A stretch of 64,000 nucleotides of DNA, from assembly GCF_002797975.1 (NCBI RefSeq), contig NZ_PGET01000001.1, forward strand, positions 2,356,001 through 2,420,000, written 5' to 3'. Under the pieces are notes generated by a model, which searched no databases, was not told the origin of the DNA, and saw only the letters and a list, made by a program, of their open reading frames with translations. The translations under genes were made by a program, and so were the position numbers. The stretch is from [Clostridium] celerecrescens 18A (GTDB lineage Bacteria > Bacillota > Clostridia > Lachnospirales > Lachnospiraceae). This document shows, piece after piece, positions 17,367-26,776 of the stretch (positions are counted from its first letter, which is position 1; each line of letters starts with the position of its first letter).

Positions 17367-18791
17367 CTAAAATTCGTGCTTTAACTTAGGATTTCTGGCT
17401 GCCCTAACTTCATCAAGTCTGGTGACTGGTGTGTGGATGGGGGCCTGATGAAGAGCTTCCGGATTAGTCATTGCTGTTTCATGAAGACTGCGTAATACAG
17501 CAATCACTTGATCCAATGTTTCTTTTGATTCCGTTTCCGTAGGCTCCGCCATTAACGCTTCTGGCACGATCAGTGGAAAATACATGGTCGGCGGATGGAT
17601 TCCATAGTCCAAAAGTCCTTTTGCAATGTCCATGGCTGATACACCGGTTTCTTTTTTAAGTCTTGCCAGGCTCATGACAAATTCATGCATGCAAGGTCCC
17701 TGGTAAGCCATATCATATACATCCTTTAATTGCGCCATCATATAATTGGCGTTTAATACGGCATGCTTTGAGGCTTCCGGAACTCCTTCTTTTCCAAGCA
17801 TAAATAAATACGTCATAGCTCTGACCACAATTAAAAAGTTACCGTAAAAGCTTTTCACCTGTCCGATGGTATGTGCCGGATATTTAAATACGTATCCTTC
17901 CTCTTCCTCTACCATGGTGCCGGGTAAAAATTCAGCCAGGAGATCCTTGCAGCCAACTGGTCCGCTGCCCGGGCCACCGCCTCCGTGAGGAGTAGAAAAC
18001 GTCTTATGAAGATTTAAATGGACCACATCAAATCCCATGTCACCCGGTCTGATCATGCCCATAACGGCGTTTAAATTTGCTCCGTCATAGTAATTCAGTC
18101 CTCCGGCATCATGAACGATTTTTGTAATCTCCAATATGTTTCTATCAAAAAGGCCTAATGTATTGGGATTGGTTAACATCAGTCCGGCGGTATCTTCCCC
18201 AACTGCTTTTTTTAATTCCTCCAAATCCACTCCGCCATCTTCCGCAGACGGGATACTGATTACCGAATAGCCCACCATTGTCGCACTGGCAGGATTGGTT
18301 CCATGGGCGGAATCTGGTACGATGATCTTTGTTCTTTTATTGTCACCGCGGCTTTCGTGATATGCTTTTATCAGCAAAAGTCCGGTAAATTCACCGTGGG
18401 CTCCTGCTGCCGGCTGGAAAGTCATACGGTTCATTCCAGTGATCTCACAAAGGTACTGCTCTGCTGTTTTTAATACTTCCATACAACCCTGCACCGTATG
18501 CTCCGGCTGCAGCGGATGAATCTGTTTAAAGCCAGGAAGAGCTGCTATGTCTTCATTGATCTTGGGATTGTATTTCATGGTACAAGAGCCCAAAGGATAA
18601 AAGCCGTCATTGACACCATATGCCTTTTTCGCTATTTCTGTATAATGCCTGCTTATATCATTTTCAGACACTTGGGGAAGGTGCATGCTTTTTTTTCTCA
18701 AGCTGCCTTCTTCCGGCAGGCTTACCGGCACATCACATTCCGGCAGAATGGTCATCGTTCTTCCTTCCTGTCCCTTTTCAAATATCAGCAT
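17367..18791 (-). CDS. gcvPB: Glycine dehydrogenase (decarboxylating), P-protein subunit 2
   Basis: A 474-residue PLP-binding subunit of the two-part P-protein, which decarboxylates glycine and passes the aminomethyl group to lipoyl-GcvH. The cofactor lysine is in [20 protein letters not shown] at about residue 265. Other conserved parts are [17 protein letters not shown] near the N-terminus, [17 protein letters not shown] and [26 protein letters not shown] stands 9 nt before the ATG. The stop of gcvPA is only 4 nt upstream, which suggests coupled synthesis of the two subunits. The length is normal and all catalytic motifs are present. Confidence 0.95.
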   Translation of the reverse strand: MLIFEKGQEGRTMTILPECDVPVSLPEEGSLRKKSMHLPQVSENDISRHYTEIAKKAYGVNDGFYPLGSCTMKYNPKINEDIAALPGFKQIHPLQPEHTVQGCMEVLKTAEQYLCEITGMNRMTFQPAAGAHGEFTGLLLIKAYHESRGDNKRTKIIVPDSAHGTNPASATMVGYSVISIPSAEDGGVDLEELKKAVGEDTAGLMLTNPNTLGLFDRNILEITKIVHDAGGLNYYDGANLNAVMGMIRPGDMGFDVVHLNLHKTFSTPHGGGGPGSGPVGCKDLLAEFLPGTMVEEEEGYVFKYPAHTIGQVKSFYGNFLIVVRAMTYLFMLGKEGVPEASKHAVLNANYMMAQLKDVYDMAYQGPCMHEFVMSLARLKKETGVSAMDIAKGLLDYGIHPPTMYFPLIVPEALMAEPTETESKETLDQVIAVLRSLHETAMTNPEALHQAPIHTPVTRLDEVRAARNPKLKHEF

Positions 18792-18795
18792 AACC

Positions 18796-20115
18796 TTACA
18801 CCTCCTTCAGAATGCCAATGACACGGTCAATGTCATCCTTAGCATTCATTTCCGTGCAGCACCATAAGATCTGTCCGGCTCTTTCTCCGGTTAAGGGGTA
18901 GCCGCCAAGAATTCCATGTTCTTCCAGTTCCCCCATCACCTGTTCAGCCGGGATTTTTGAAGTGGTCACAAATTCGTGGAAGAATTCCCCTTGGTTTACA
19001 ACCGAATATCCAATTGCTTCCAATTGCTCCGCCATGTAATGAGCTTTTGACATACATTGAATGGCTGTCTGCTTCAGTCCTTCTGCCCCCATCGCGGATA
19101 AATAAACGGACACTGCCAATGCACAAAGCGCCTGGTTTGAGCAGACGTTACTTAATGCTTTTTCTCTTCGGATATGCTGTTCCCTTGCCTGAAGGGTTAA
19201 GACGTAGCCTGTCTTTCCGTTGGAATCAACGGTTTCACCAACGATCCTTCCCGGAAGTTTTCTGATCAATTCTTTCGTACATGCCATAAAGCCGATATAT
19301 GGTCCGCCGAATGATAATGGCAATCCAAGGGGCTGCCCCTCTCCCACTGAAATATCAGCACCGTATTCTATCGGCGTCTTAATGATTCCCAAAGAAATAG
19401 GATTCACGCCCATGATATAGCGGGCATTGGCTTCCTTTGCTATGCTACCGATCTCTTCTGCCGGTTCCAGACTGCCGTAATAATTTGGATTCTGAATGTA
19501 AACACATGCGGCCTGGCTATCCAAATGTTCTTTCAGAAAATCCAGATCTGTTATACCGTCTTTTTCTGGAATAACCGTCAGCTCCATCCCGTTTCCAAAA
19601 CAATAAGTCTTTATGGTTTCTATTACCTGAGGATGAGCCGCTGCGGAAACAAATGCCCTGTTTTTCTTTCTGTCCCTGCACATAGCTACTGCTTCAGCCG
19701 CCGCAGACGCACCGTCATATACGGAGGCATTGGCCACATCCATTCCTGTAATCTCACAGATCATTGTCTGGTATTCATATATGGATTGTAAGATTCCCTG
19801 GCTCATTTCCGCCTGATACGGGGTATAGGCAGTGTACAGGGTTTCTTTGGATATCACGCTTTTTACAATGGAAGGAATGTAATGCTTGTAAGCACCTGCT
19901 CCTCTGAAAATAACTGGAAACACCGTATTTTTTGCTGCAATGCCTTCCATCTTTTTATTTACTTCCATTTCAGACATTCCGTTAGGAAGATTCAATCCAT
20001 CCTTTAATAAAACTTCCTGAGGAAGCTGCCCAAAAAGGTCTTCTATGCTCTCAATTCCGATCGCTGACAGCATTTCTTTTCTATCATGGTCGGTTGCCGG
20101 TACAAATGAACCCAT
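18796..20115 (-). CDS. gcvPA: Glycine dehydrogenase (decarboxylating), P-protein subunit 1
   Basis: A 439-residue subunit of the heterotetrameric P-protein. It has the same PLP fold as GcvPB but no cofactor lysine. It begins [20 protein letters not shown], a typical GcvPA start, and includes [29 protein letters not shown] [20 protein letters not shown] and [21 protein letters not shown] chose the ATG at 20115, preceded by AAGGAG at 7 nt; the frame is open upstream, but that part overlaps gcvH. Neighbours are gcvH (13-nt gap) and gcvPB (4-nt gap). Nothing unusual is seen. Confidence 0.93.
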   Translation of the reverse strand: MGSFVPATDHDRKEMLSAIGIESIEDLFGQLPQEVLLKDGLNLPNGMSEMEVNKKMEGIAAKNTVFPVIFRGAGAYKHYIPSIVKSVISKETLYTAYTPYQAEMSQGILQSIYEYQTMICEITGMDVANASVYDGASAAAEAVAMCRDRKKNRAFVSAAAHPQVIETIKTYCFGNGMELTVIPEKDGITDLDFLKEHLDSQAACVYIQNPNYYGSLEPAEEIGSIAKEANARYIMGVNPISLGIIKTPIEYGADISVGEGQPLGLPLSFGGPYIGFMACTKELIRKLPGRIVGETVDSNGKTGYVLTLQAREQHIRREKALSNVCSNQALCALAVSVYLSAMGAEGLKQTAIQCMSKAHYMAEQLEAIGYSVVNQGEFFHEFVTTSKIPAEQVMGELEEHGILGGYPLTGERAGQILWCCTEMNAKDDIDRVIGILKEV

Positions 20116-20128
20116 ATGCAGATCTCCT

Positions 20129-20512
20129 TTATTCCATTTCTTTTTTAACAAGTTCTTCGTATTCCTCAGGACTTAAGAATTCTTCTTTATCCGTAATATC
20201 GGTGATCTTCACAAACCAGGCTTCATAAGGAGCCTCATTGATCTTTTCCGGTGAGTCTAAAAGTTCTTCATTGATTTCCGATACAACTCCGGTTACCGGA
20301 CAATATACATCGGAAACAGCCTTAACAGATTCCACATCAGCAAATACTTCACCGGCTGTCGTATCGTCGCCTTCTTCCGGAAGATTGACGAAAACAAGCT
20401 CTCCCAATGATTGCTGGGCATGATCCGTAAGCCCGACCAAAGCTGTTGTTTCATCTTCAAACTTTACCCATTCATGTGTCTTGGTGTAAACCAGATCCCC
20501 TAATACTTTCAT
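20129..20512 (-). CDS. gcvH: Glycine cleavage system H protein
   Basis: A 127-residue lipoyl carrier that shuttles the aminomethyl intermediate among the P, T and L proteins. The lipoyl-lysine is Lys64 in [19 protein letters not shown], and the start [20 protein letters not shown] is typical of the family. The length equals the usual 125-130 residues. It lies between gcvT (25-nt gap) and gcvPA (13-nt gap). The protein is acidic and cytosolic. It should be lipoylated by the LplA encoded in the same operon. Confidence 0.96.
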   Translation of the reverse strand: MKVLGDLVYTKTHEWVKFEDETTALVGLTDHAQQSLGELVFVNLPEEGDDTTAGEVFADVESVKAVSDVYCPVTGVVSEINEELLDSPEKINEAPYEAWFVKITDITDKEEFLSPEEYEELVKKEME

Positions 20513-20537
20513 AATTAATTCTCCTTTTCCTTGTGGA

Positions 20538-21620
20538 TTATTTTGATTTTTTATAAAATGGAAGGGTAACCACTTCCGCTTCTACTTCTCTTCCCCGGAC
20601 GATTACCGTTACCTTCGTACCTGCTTTAGTATATTCTTTATCCAGGATAGCCATGGCTGCCGGATAGCCCAGATATGGGCAATGGGTTCCCGATGTTGTA
20701 AAGCCTGCCTTCTTCCCGTCTGCAAGAACCTCTTCCTGTTCCCGGATGATTCCCCGTCCGGTTACCTTTAGGCCCACTCGTTTTCTTGTGAGAGAATCTT
20801 TGTTCGGCAAATGGCTTTTTCCAATAAAGTCTTCCTTCTGCATCTTCACTGCAAACCCAAGGCCGATTTCCACCGGATTAATATCATCATTCATTTCATG
20901 TCCGTATAACGGCATGCCGGCCTCCAGCCTCAGAGTGTCTCTGGCCCCCAGCCCGCAGGGGATCAGTTCATATTCCCTGCCTGCTTCCATGAGCGTTTCC
21001 CACATTGTCTCAGCATATGCATTGTCTAAATAAAGCTCAAAACCATCCTCCCCTGTATAACCGGTTCTGGATACCATACATGTGATCCCGGCCACTTTAC
21101 CATCAAAAACTGCATGGTAGTATTTATCAGGTATATCTGTGGTCAGTTTCATAAGTATTTCCTGTGATCTGGGACCCTGCAGGGCGATTTGTGTGATTTT
21201 ATCAGAAATGTCTTCAAACACCACTTCTCCTAATTTATGTTCCAGCATCCACTGATAATCCTTTTCTTTATTGGACGCATTCACAACGATAAAGTACTCC
21301 TCTTCTTTTTTCTTATAAACAATCAGATCATCCACCGTTCCCCCGTGCTCATTGCACATGGGACTGTATCTTGCCTGTCCGATCTCCATATCGGTAAAAT
21401 CATTGGTCAGCAGCTGATTAAGATTTTCAAGTGCATCTTTCCCCTTACAAATGATCTCTCCCATGTGAGAGACATCAAATAGCCCTGCCCTTGTTCTTAC
21501 TGCCATATGCTCCTTTATGATCCCCTCTTCATACTGGATGGGAAGAAGATACCCGGCAAAAGGGACCATCTTGCCGTGATACTTAAGATGCATTTCATAA
21601 AGCGGTGTTTTAAGTTCCAT
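20538..21620 (-). CDS. gcvT: Glycine cleavage system T protein (aminomethyltransferase)
   Basis: A 360-residue tetrahydrofolate-dependent enzyme that releases ammonia from aminomethyl-lipoyl GcvH and makes 5,10-methylene-THF. The folate-binding domain has [32 protein letters not shown] and [14 protein letters not shown]. The catalytic Asp is in [14 protein letters not shown] or the nearby [20 protein letters not shown], which has the conserved Arg-Asp. The C-terminal barrel ends with [12 protein letters not shown]. It is the first gene of the operon, about 70 nt downstream of the riboswitch terminator, so its expression is controlled by glycine. Confidence 0.95.
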   Translation of the reverse strand: MELKTPLYEMHLKYHGKMVPFAGYLLPIQYEEGIIKEHMAVRTRAGLFDVSHMGEIICKGKDALENLNQLLTNDFTDMEIGQARYSPMCNEHGGTVDDLIVYKKKEEEYFIVVNASNKEKDYQWMLEHKLGEVVFEDISDKITQIALQGPRSQEILMKLTTDIPDKYYHAVFDGKVAGITCMVSRTGYTGEDGFELYLDNAYAETMWETLMEAGREYELIPCGLGARDTLRLEAGMPLYGHEMNDDINPVEIGLGFAVKMQKEDFIGKSHLPNKDSLTRKRVGLKVTGRGIIREQEEVLADGKKAGFTTSGTHCPYLGYPAAMAILDKEYTKAGTKVTVIVRGREVEAEVVTLPFYKKSK

Positions 21621-21681
21621 GTTTTAATCCTCCTTAAATAATTTATATGATAATATAGGAACATCATCCGTTTATATGCAC

Positions 21682-21727
21682 AAAAAAAGGCAGAAAGAAA
21701 TATTCCTATAGGATATTCCTGTCTGCC
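21682..21727 (-). terminator. Riboswitch expression-platform terminator
   Basis: A GGCAGA/TCTGCC stem with an inner AATATTCC/GGATATT stem is followed by T7 on the minus strand. It overlaps the 3' end of the second glycine aptamer, so glycine binding can prevent it from forming and switch the gcv operon on. Confidence 0.8.
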
Positions 21728-21862
21728 TCTGTCCTTTTACCTGAAAGATTAACTTCGTCGGTACATAAATGTTCTCCAGAGTTACGTCCGAATCCGATCC
21801 TTTTGCCTGAGAGTTTCTGCCTTCCCCTTCGGCGGCACAGGTTTGTGCTCTCTCTCTGATTC
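21712..21862 (-). ncRNA. Tandem glycine riboswitch
   Basis: The minus-strand leader of gcvT holds two glycine aptamers in series. The first runs from about 21860 with GAGAGAGCAC, GCCGAAGGGG and CTCTCAGGCAAAAGGA. The second follows with ACCGACGAAG, TTTCAGGTAAAAGGACAG and GAGGCAGACAGG. The CTCTCAGGxAAAAGG-type core followed by a short linker and a second core is diagnostic of this class. A terminator overlaps the second aptamer, as expected for an ON switch. Exact ends are approximate. Confidence 0.93.
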
Positions 21863-21883
21863 ATCATCCGTTATTTATTATTG

Positions 21884-21912
21884 ATATTATCAGAGTATTT
21901 TAGCACTGTCAA
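21884..21912 (-). promoter_or_regulatory. Promoter of the glycine cleavage operon
   Basis: A perfect -35 TTGACA (21912-21907) and TAATAT (21889-21884) are separated by 17 bp. The start point would be about 10-15 nt before the first aptamer. Confidence 0.8.
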
Positions 21913-22225
21913 TCATTTTTTACATGACCTTTTAGAATGATTCTGACAACTATGATGCTGTCTTTCATGGCACCCCCAAACAATCTCTGAAATCATCCTT
22001 TTTGTTAAAATCATAACAAGGAAAATGGTGCGCTCGATGTTATTGCAGCACAAGAAATGATCATAGATGGAATGTAAATTAAAGGTATCATGTGTTATAC
22101 TACTAATGTCTATTTGTAGGAAACGTGTAGTATAATCTGTTCCCATCTAAAGTCTATGGACTTTGGAGAACCTATCGATTACCATTGGATTAAAATGAAA
22201 ACCCCTTAAAGGAGGAAAAATAGGC
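21913..22225. other. Non-coding region before the GHKL kinase gene
   Basis: This 313-bp stretch carries the far upstream part of the gcv promoter region and the leader of the kinase gene. A perfect TATAAT at 22131-22136 (+) may be the kinase -10 box, but I see no good -35. A 6-bp hairpin AAAGTC/GACTTT follows at 22150-22165. No convincing gene is present. Confidence 0.4.
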
Positions 22226-23551
22226 ATGCAGCTGCTTGAACTCGTTTTAATGCTTATTATTTATGATATTTATTTTTTTAGCTATTTCAAAAATATGTTT
22301 CCGGTCAAAAGAAACCATTTGCTTTTTTATGCGGCTGCAGTTTTCATCAATATCAGCATTACTTTACCGGCCTATCTGTTTCTGGATCATCGGGTCGCTG
22401 TCTTTTTTATAATGGGTTCGATTATGCTAGACATTATTCTGCTGTTTCGTGTAAACCGGGTACAGATTATTTTTGCCGGCAGCGTCTACATGTATTCTAT
22501 CTATAGCAGCAGAGGAATTATCTGTTCGATCTATTCGATGGTTCTGCATACCAGCATCCAGGATGTCCTGCAGAATGATAAATATTATAATGCGGTAACA
22601 GCATTATCCGTATTACTATCTATACTGAGCATCACGTTTGTCCGTAAGAAAATCGTTCCGGATAACAAGGCAAGGTATGCGTTTACTAACAATGAGCAGC
22701 TTGGTTTTACCGTCGTCTGCCTGATCAGCCAATTGTTTTTTCTTATGTTTATTAACGATGGGCGCTTTTATAATGAAATCAAATCTACCTGGTATTCTGC
22801 TTTATATTTTGGAGCCAGCATTATAAGTAAACTATGTATGCAATTTGTTTTTCACCATACTGCCAAGGTGGTAGAATTACTTGAATACGAGCTGCATACA
22901 CGCAAGCTGCAGGAGCAGCTGTCCAGTCAAGTGCGGCATTATCAATCGTACCGCAAGTTTACGGAAAGCTACCGCAAATTCCGCCATGATTATAAGAACA
23001 TGATGACTTCCGTTAAAGTCTTAATGAACAACAATGAATATGAGAAAGCGGCACGTATGCTGGATGATATCCATGACACGATGCAAAGGGAGGTACTTAT
23101 TCATAAAACTTATTCTGATAATATTCTGTTGGATGCTATCCTGCAGGACGCTGCCAATGCCTGCGGAGAAAAGAGCATCCGTTTTTCAGCACACGCACTT
23201 CTTCCTAAAGATGTACGGATGTCGGAGCTGGACATTGTCCGTATTTTTTCAAACACAATCGATAATGCCATAGAAGCCTGCAGTAAAATATCAGATGAAG
23301 AACGCTTTATTGAAATTGCAGGCGCCGGAACTCGGGAGTGGGCAACAATTGAGATAGCTAATTCTTTTAACGGCGAATTGTCCCTATCAGGAGGCCATCT
23401 GACAACTACAAAAGTAGATAAGGAGATTCACGGATTTGGACTGCATATCATAAAGGAAGCGGTTGAAGGCCTTGGAGGTCTGGTAATAATAGATCCGGAT
23501 CAGGAAAAAAGAATATTTAAAATCAGGATCTGTATCCCCAGAAGCTCATAA
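22226..23551 (+). CDS. AgrC-like GHKL sensor histidine kinase (orphan)
   Basis: A 441-residue membrane histidine kinase of the peptide-sensing AgrC/GHKL type. The first 210 residues contain about six hydrophobic segments. A coiled-coil linker then leads to the histidine box KFRHDYKN, with the phosphoacceptor His near residue 253. The ATPase domain has an N-box-like SNTIDNAIEAC at about residues 345-355 and a glycine-rich KEIHGFGLHIIKEAVEGLGG near the end. GGAGG precedes the ATG by 10 nt. No LytTR response regulator or agrD/agrB gene is adjacent, so its partner lies elsewhere. It is convergent with the GGDEF gene, only 12 bp away. Confidence 0.85.
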   Translation: MQLLELVLMLIIYDIYFFSYFKNMFPVKRNHLLFYAAAVFINISITLPAYLFLDHRVAVFFIMGSIMLDIILLFRVNRVQIIFAGSVYMYSIYSSRGIICSIYSMVLHTSIQDVLQNDKYYNAVTALSVLLSILSITFVRKKIVPDNKARYAFTNNEQLGFTVVCLISQLFFLMFINDGRFYNEIKSTWYSALYFGASIISKLCMQFVFHHTAKVVELLEYELHTRKLQEQLSSQVRHYQSYRKFTESYRKFRHDYKNMMTSVKVLMNNNEYEKAARMLDDIHDTMQREVLIHKTYSDNILLDAILQDAANACGEKSIRFSAHALLPKDVRMSELDIVRIFSNTIDNAIEACSKISDEERFIEIAGAGTREWATIEIANSFNGELSLSGGHLTTTKVDKEIHGFGLHIIKEAVEGLGGLVIIDPDQEKRIFKIRICIPRSS

Positions 23552-23563
23552 TTGGGGATTTGC

Positions 23564-25354
23564 TTATCGGCCGTCTCTAATCCGCGAATATTTGGAGTTT
23601 TTATTATTGTACATAGAACTGTCAGCGGCGGCGACTGCAGCCTCCACACTATCAAACATGGTAAAATCGACGATTCCATAACTAAAGGATAATGAGTGGC
23701 CGGTATCGTTCCCGGACTTTGCTTTTAAGTCTTCCTGTATCTCACGAATTACTGCATCAGCATTCATAACATCGCATGCAAGCAGAACAAGAAATTCATC
23801 CCCACCCCACCGGCAAACCATATCCTCTTTGCGGATGCGCCTGGAAATGGCACGGGCAACCGTGTTAATTGCCTCATCACCCACAGCATGCCCGTAAATG
23901 TCATTTATAGGCTTTAAACCATCCATATCAATAAAGCATAAAGACGCAGCAGGTTTCGTCAACTGAATCGCACCGTGCGTCTTATGCAGCATCTTGACAC
24001 CCCATTCTCGGTTAGATACGCCGGTCAGAACATCCGTCGAAGCAAAATAGTGCAATTGCTCCTCATACTTTTTCCTCAGGGTAATATCGATCGCTACTTC
24101 AAAATGAGCCAAAGTACCGTCTACCCAGCGGATGACAGAATCTTTGACCCAGTACCAGTTGCCGGTGATTGTATTCTGATGCTCATATTCTTTCACTCCC
24201 TTATCAGGAGCACAGCCGTTGTATTGAAGCTTAGGAATCGGACAAAAAGGGCAAGGACCATTCATACCCTTTTGCAGCACCTCCCAGCATTTTCTGCCCA
24301 ACAGTCCTTCCGATTTAACACCCAGTTGTTCGGAAAGGGTCCTGTTGACAAATTTAAGTTCAAAGGTTTCCATATCATTTACATAGATGATAGAGTCAAT
24401 ATTGTCGCTGATCGTCTGCAGTACCTCATAGCTGCGGATAATCTCAGTTTCCTCGTTGCGCCTGATAATTAATGAGGATATGACACTGCCTACCCCTTTT
24501 AAAAACATCAGCTCTTTGTAGCTCCATAGCCGTGTTTTAACGCAGTCGTCATAGCCGATAAATCCTATCGACATATCCTGTTGGAATAACGGCAGTATAG
24601 CAAGCGCTTTGATTCCCTGCGGCTCCAGTATGGCCCTGTCCTTTTCAGTAAGCGTACTTACATCATCGGAAACATACAGGCCAGAGGGGTCTACTATGAT
24701 ATCATAGCTATAGTCATCTTTGCATAGGTTTTGTAAATCCTGTATCGCAGGTTCTACGCCCGGTGCGCACCACTCATAGGTATTGCGTGTGTAATTATTA
24801 AAAAGATCCTCAAAAATATACACACGGCTGACACCAATATATTCACCCACTCGGGATAGAATCATCTGCACAGCCTGATTTATATCCGTGGAGTGGTAAG
24901 ATGTATTCAAAACATAGGCTAAAATATCATTATATTCATTCGACAAATCACAGTCTGATTCGTCATAATATATGTATATTATGATATATTTCGACTCTTC
25001 AAGGTTTGCAATGTTTGCGGCAATTTTTACGGGAATAACTCCCGCTTCAGGTGACATCAGTTTTAATGAGTACTGGCTAAGAGAGCTGGCATGTTCGAGC
25101 GTCTGCCGGATATTATCCTGATCCCCTTCATTCTGAAAACGCATTAATTGGCGGAGAGGAATATGTAAGGAGGAATCTGCGTCAGGTTTATCCAAAATGA
25201 TTGACGGGTTAAGAAGCAGATATGCTTCCCGGTTGGCAAAGGATACCATCATATCATCTCCGTCCTCACATACAATGACAGGGATATTTATATCTTTATA
25301 AATATTTTCAAAAATAAACTTGTTCAACTTTAACTCCATTCCGCCGCTGCGCAT
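23564..25354 (-). CDS. Diguanylate cyclase with PAS and GAF sensor domains
   Basis: A 596-residue cytosolic signalling protein that probably makes cyclic di-GMP. An N-terminal PAS-like region (about 1-130) is followed by a GAF-like domain (about 145-300). A second PAS domain (about 320-430) contains the Cys-rich CPFCPIPKLQ and ends in DITLRKKYEEQLHYFASTD. The GGDEF domain at about 435-590 has the intact catalytic signature CRWGGDEFLVLL near residue 516 and the FIDMDGLKPINDIYGHAVGD metal-binding start. No membrane segment is seen. The start codon is uncertain: the ATG at 25354 has only a weak ribosome binding site, and a second ATG lies five codons further on. Confidence 0.85.
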   Translation of the reverse strand: MRSGGMELKLNKFIFENIYKDINIPVIVCEDGDDMMVSFANREAYLLLNPSIILDKPDADSSLHIPLRQLMRFQNEGDQDNIRQTLEHASSLSQYSLKLMSPEAGVIPVKIAANIANLEESKYIIIYIYYDESDCDLSNEYNDILAYVLNTSYHSTDINQAVQMILSRVGEYIGVSRVYIFEDLFNNYTRNTYEWCAPGVEPAIQDLQNLCKDDYSYDIIVDPSGLYVSDDVSTLTEKDRAILEPQGIKALAILPLFQQDMSIGFIGYDDCVKTRLWSYKELMFLKGVGSVISSLIIRRNEETEIIRSYEVLQTISDNIDSIIYVNDMETFELKFVNRTLSEQLGVKSEGLLGRKCWEVLQKGMNGPCPFCPIPKLQYNGCAPDKGVKEYEHQNTITGNWYWVKDSVIRWVDGTLAHFEVAIDITLRKKYEEQLHYFASTDVLTGVSNREWGVKMLHKTHGAIQLTKPAASLCFIDMDGLKPINDIYGHAVGDEAINTVARAISRRIRKEDMVCRWGGDEFLVLLACDVMNADAVIREIQEDLKAKSGNDTGHSLSFSYGIVDFTMFDSVEAAVAAADSSMYNNKNSKYSRIRDGR

Positions 25355-25545
25355 GCGGCACCATAAATCTGGAATAAGCCTTTATAGCATATCTTATATT
25401 GTTAATTTAGCTTTAACCTTGATACACAATAAATACATTTTATTATCAGTATATAACAACGAAAGCCAGCTTTGTCTTTTCATGTACTTAATTTGTTTTT
25501 TTATGTTCTGAATTTATATTTTGCCACCCTGAAAAGTTTTCGTAA

Positions 25546-25586
25546 TAAAAAGGCGCTCAAACAGAACCAGTATCCGTTCAAGCACC
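25546..25586 (-). terminator. Rho-independent terminator of a possible small gene
   Basis: An 11-bp stem with three G-U pairs (GGTGCTTGAAC and GTTTGAGCGCC) is followed on the minus strand by TTTTTATT. No larger minus-strand gene lies upstream, so it implies a short transcript from about 25590-25740. Confidence 0.65.
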
Positions 25587-25609
25587 CTAATATTTTGTTG
25601 AATAGTGTT

Positions 25610-25669
25610 TTACTTCTTTGCAGCTTCCTTCTGCAAGCCGCCGTTACCATATCTCTGTACCTTATTCAT
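25610..25669 (-). CDS. Candidate small peptide gene
   Basis: The minus strand encodes MNKVQRYGNGGLQKEAAKK (19 residues), ending 24 nt before a rho-independent terminator. GGAAG lies 3 nt before the ATG, which is rather close. An in-frame ATG at 25687 would add MPERKT. The peptide is basic and has no hydrophobic leader, so it does not look like an AgrD-type pheromone. The support is the terminator and the coding frame only; the transcript could also be a non-coding RNA. Confidence 0.35.
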   Translation of the reverse strand: MNKVQRYGNGGLQKEAAKK

Positions 25670-25842
25670 AGTCTTCCGCTCTGGCATTAGGTAAGATTAT
25701 TAATGTATCGAATCCCTATTCTTTTTTTGTTACAATAACTTAAATTCTGAAAGGAGAAAAACTATGTATTGTAACAATTGCAATTTTATATTACAATTTA
25801 AATAGTACACTGTACAATTTTAAAAATCAGGGAGGCATAGCC

Positions 25843-26733
25843 ATGGATTCACCGATCAACCGGTATGATAAATATATCTATTCAAAAGACCGTATCGTAC
25901 TAACGCAGCAGGAACTGAACCTGCCGGGTATACGACTGTTTGCCATGCACAATATCCACAATACGATCTTTCCTCTTATCCCCCATTATCATGAGAATGC
26001 ATTTGAATTTACCTTTATATCCAAGGGAAGCATTTCCTTTCATATGCAGGAATCTGAATGTGAAGTATCCGGTGGAAATATCTTTATTTCTTTTCCTGGT
26101 GAAGTCCACGGCACAAGAGAAATTCCCATTTCCCTGAATGAGCAGTACCGGCTCCAGGTCGATATCAGCGATCCGAAGAACCTGTTATTTTTAAATGAGG
26201 AAACTGCAAAACAACTGATCCAAGATTTAAAAAGTATAAAGAGACATATCATATCCACGGATATCAAGGAAACCCGTCCCCTGCTTGATAAAGCCTTTGA
26301 GCTGGCCCTGTCCGAAGGAAGCCACTTACTGATTGCCGGATATCTGATTATATTCTTCCAGTTAATGATCGCGGCCTCCAAAGAGGACAGATATTATCTG
26401 ACTCATGATATCGAAGCAGCAGTCCGGTTTGTGGATGATCACGTCACGGAAGAATTATCATTGCATACCCTGGCTGGAATCTGTAATCTGTCCGTTTCAC
26501 AGTTTAAACAGAAATTCAAGCGGATCGTAGGCATCTCTCCGCGGAATTATATCAATAAGAAAAAAATTAACTTTTCAAAAATGCTGCTTCTCAAGGATAT
26601 CCCTGTAACAGAGGTGGCTATGCAGTTGAATTTTAATACCAGCAGCTATTTCTCTACTGTTTTTAAAAAATATACAACAATGACTCCCAGCGAATACATA
26701 CAAGCAGAACTTGGTGATAAGGAAACTGAATAG
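25843..26733 (+). CDS. AraC-family transcriptional regulator, cupin type
   Basis: A 296-residue regulator with an N-terminal cupin-like sensor domain, seen in PHYHENAFEFTFISKGSISF and GGNIFISFPGEVHGTREIP. Two C-terminal helix-turn-helix motifs follow: LHTLAGICNLSVSQFKQKFK and VTEVAMQLNFNTSSYFSTVF, then MTPSEYI. GGGAGG stands before the ATG. Its target is not clear from context. The nearest genes are the convergent ABC exporter pair and the GGDEF gene behind it. Regulators of this class usually respond to a sugar or another small carbon source. Confidence 0.82.
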   Translation: MDSPINRYDKYIYSKDRIVLTQQELNLPGIRLFAMHNIHNTIFPLIPHYHENAFEFTFISKGSISFHMQESECEVSGGNIFISFPGEVHGTREIPISLNEQYRLQVDISDPKNLLFLNEETAKQLIQDLKSIKRHIISTDIKETRPLLDKAFELALSEGSHLLIAGYLIIFFQLMIAASKEDRYYLTHDIEAAVRFVDDHVTEELSLHTLAGICNLSVSQFKQKFKRIVGISPRNYINKKKINFSKMLLLKDIPVTEVAMQLNFNTSSYFSTVFKKYTTMTPSEYIQAELGDKETE

Positions 26734-26776
26734 CGTATTGAGAAGATACTGTTATTTCCTTATTGGAATGTCAGTC

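Larger units (their letters stand above)
25355..25842. other. Intergenic region with a possible small transcript on the minus strand
   Basis: This 488-bp AT-rich stretch separates the GGDEF gene from an AraC gene. It contains the candidate 19-25-residue peptide gene and terminator listed separately, plus the leader of the AraC gene. The longer plus-strand open frames here have no ribosome binding sites and biased, low-complexity composition, so I do not call them. Confidence 0.5.

Noticed and set aside
21913..22146. A 77-codon minus-strand frame upstream of the kinase gene
   Set aside because: It has no ribosome binding site, reads like translated AT-rich non-coding DNA and covers the gcv promoter.
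25320..25690. Two overlapping plus-strand frames (63 and 72 codons)
   Set aside because: They lack ribosome binding sites, are full of Leu/Phe/Tyr from AT-rich DNA and partly overlap the GGDEF gene.
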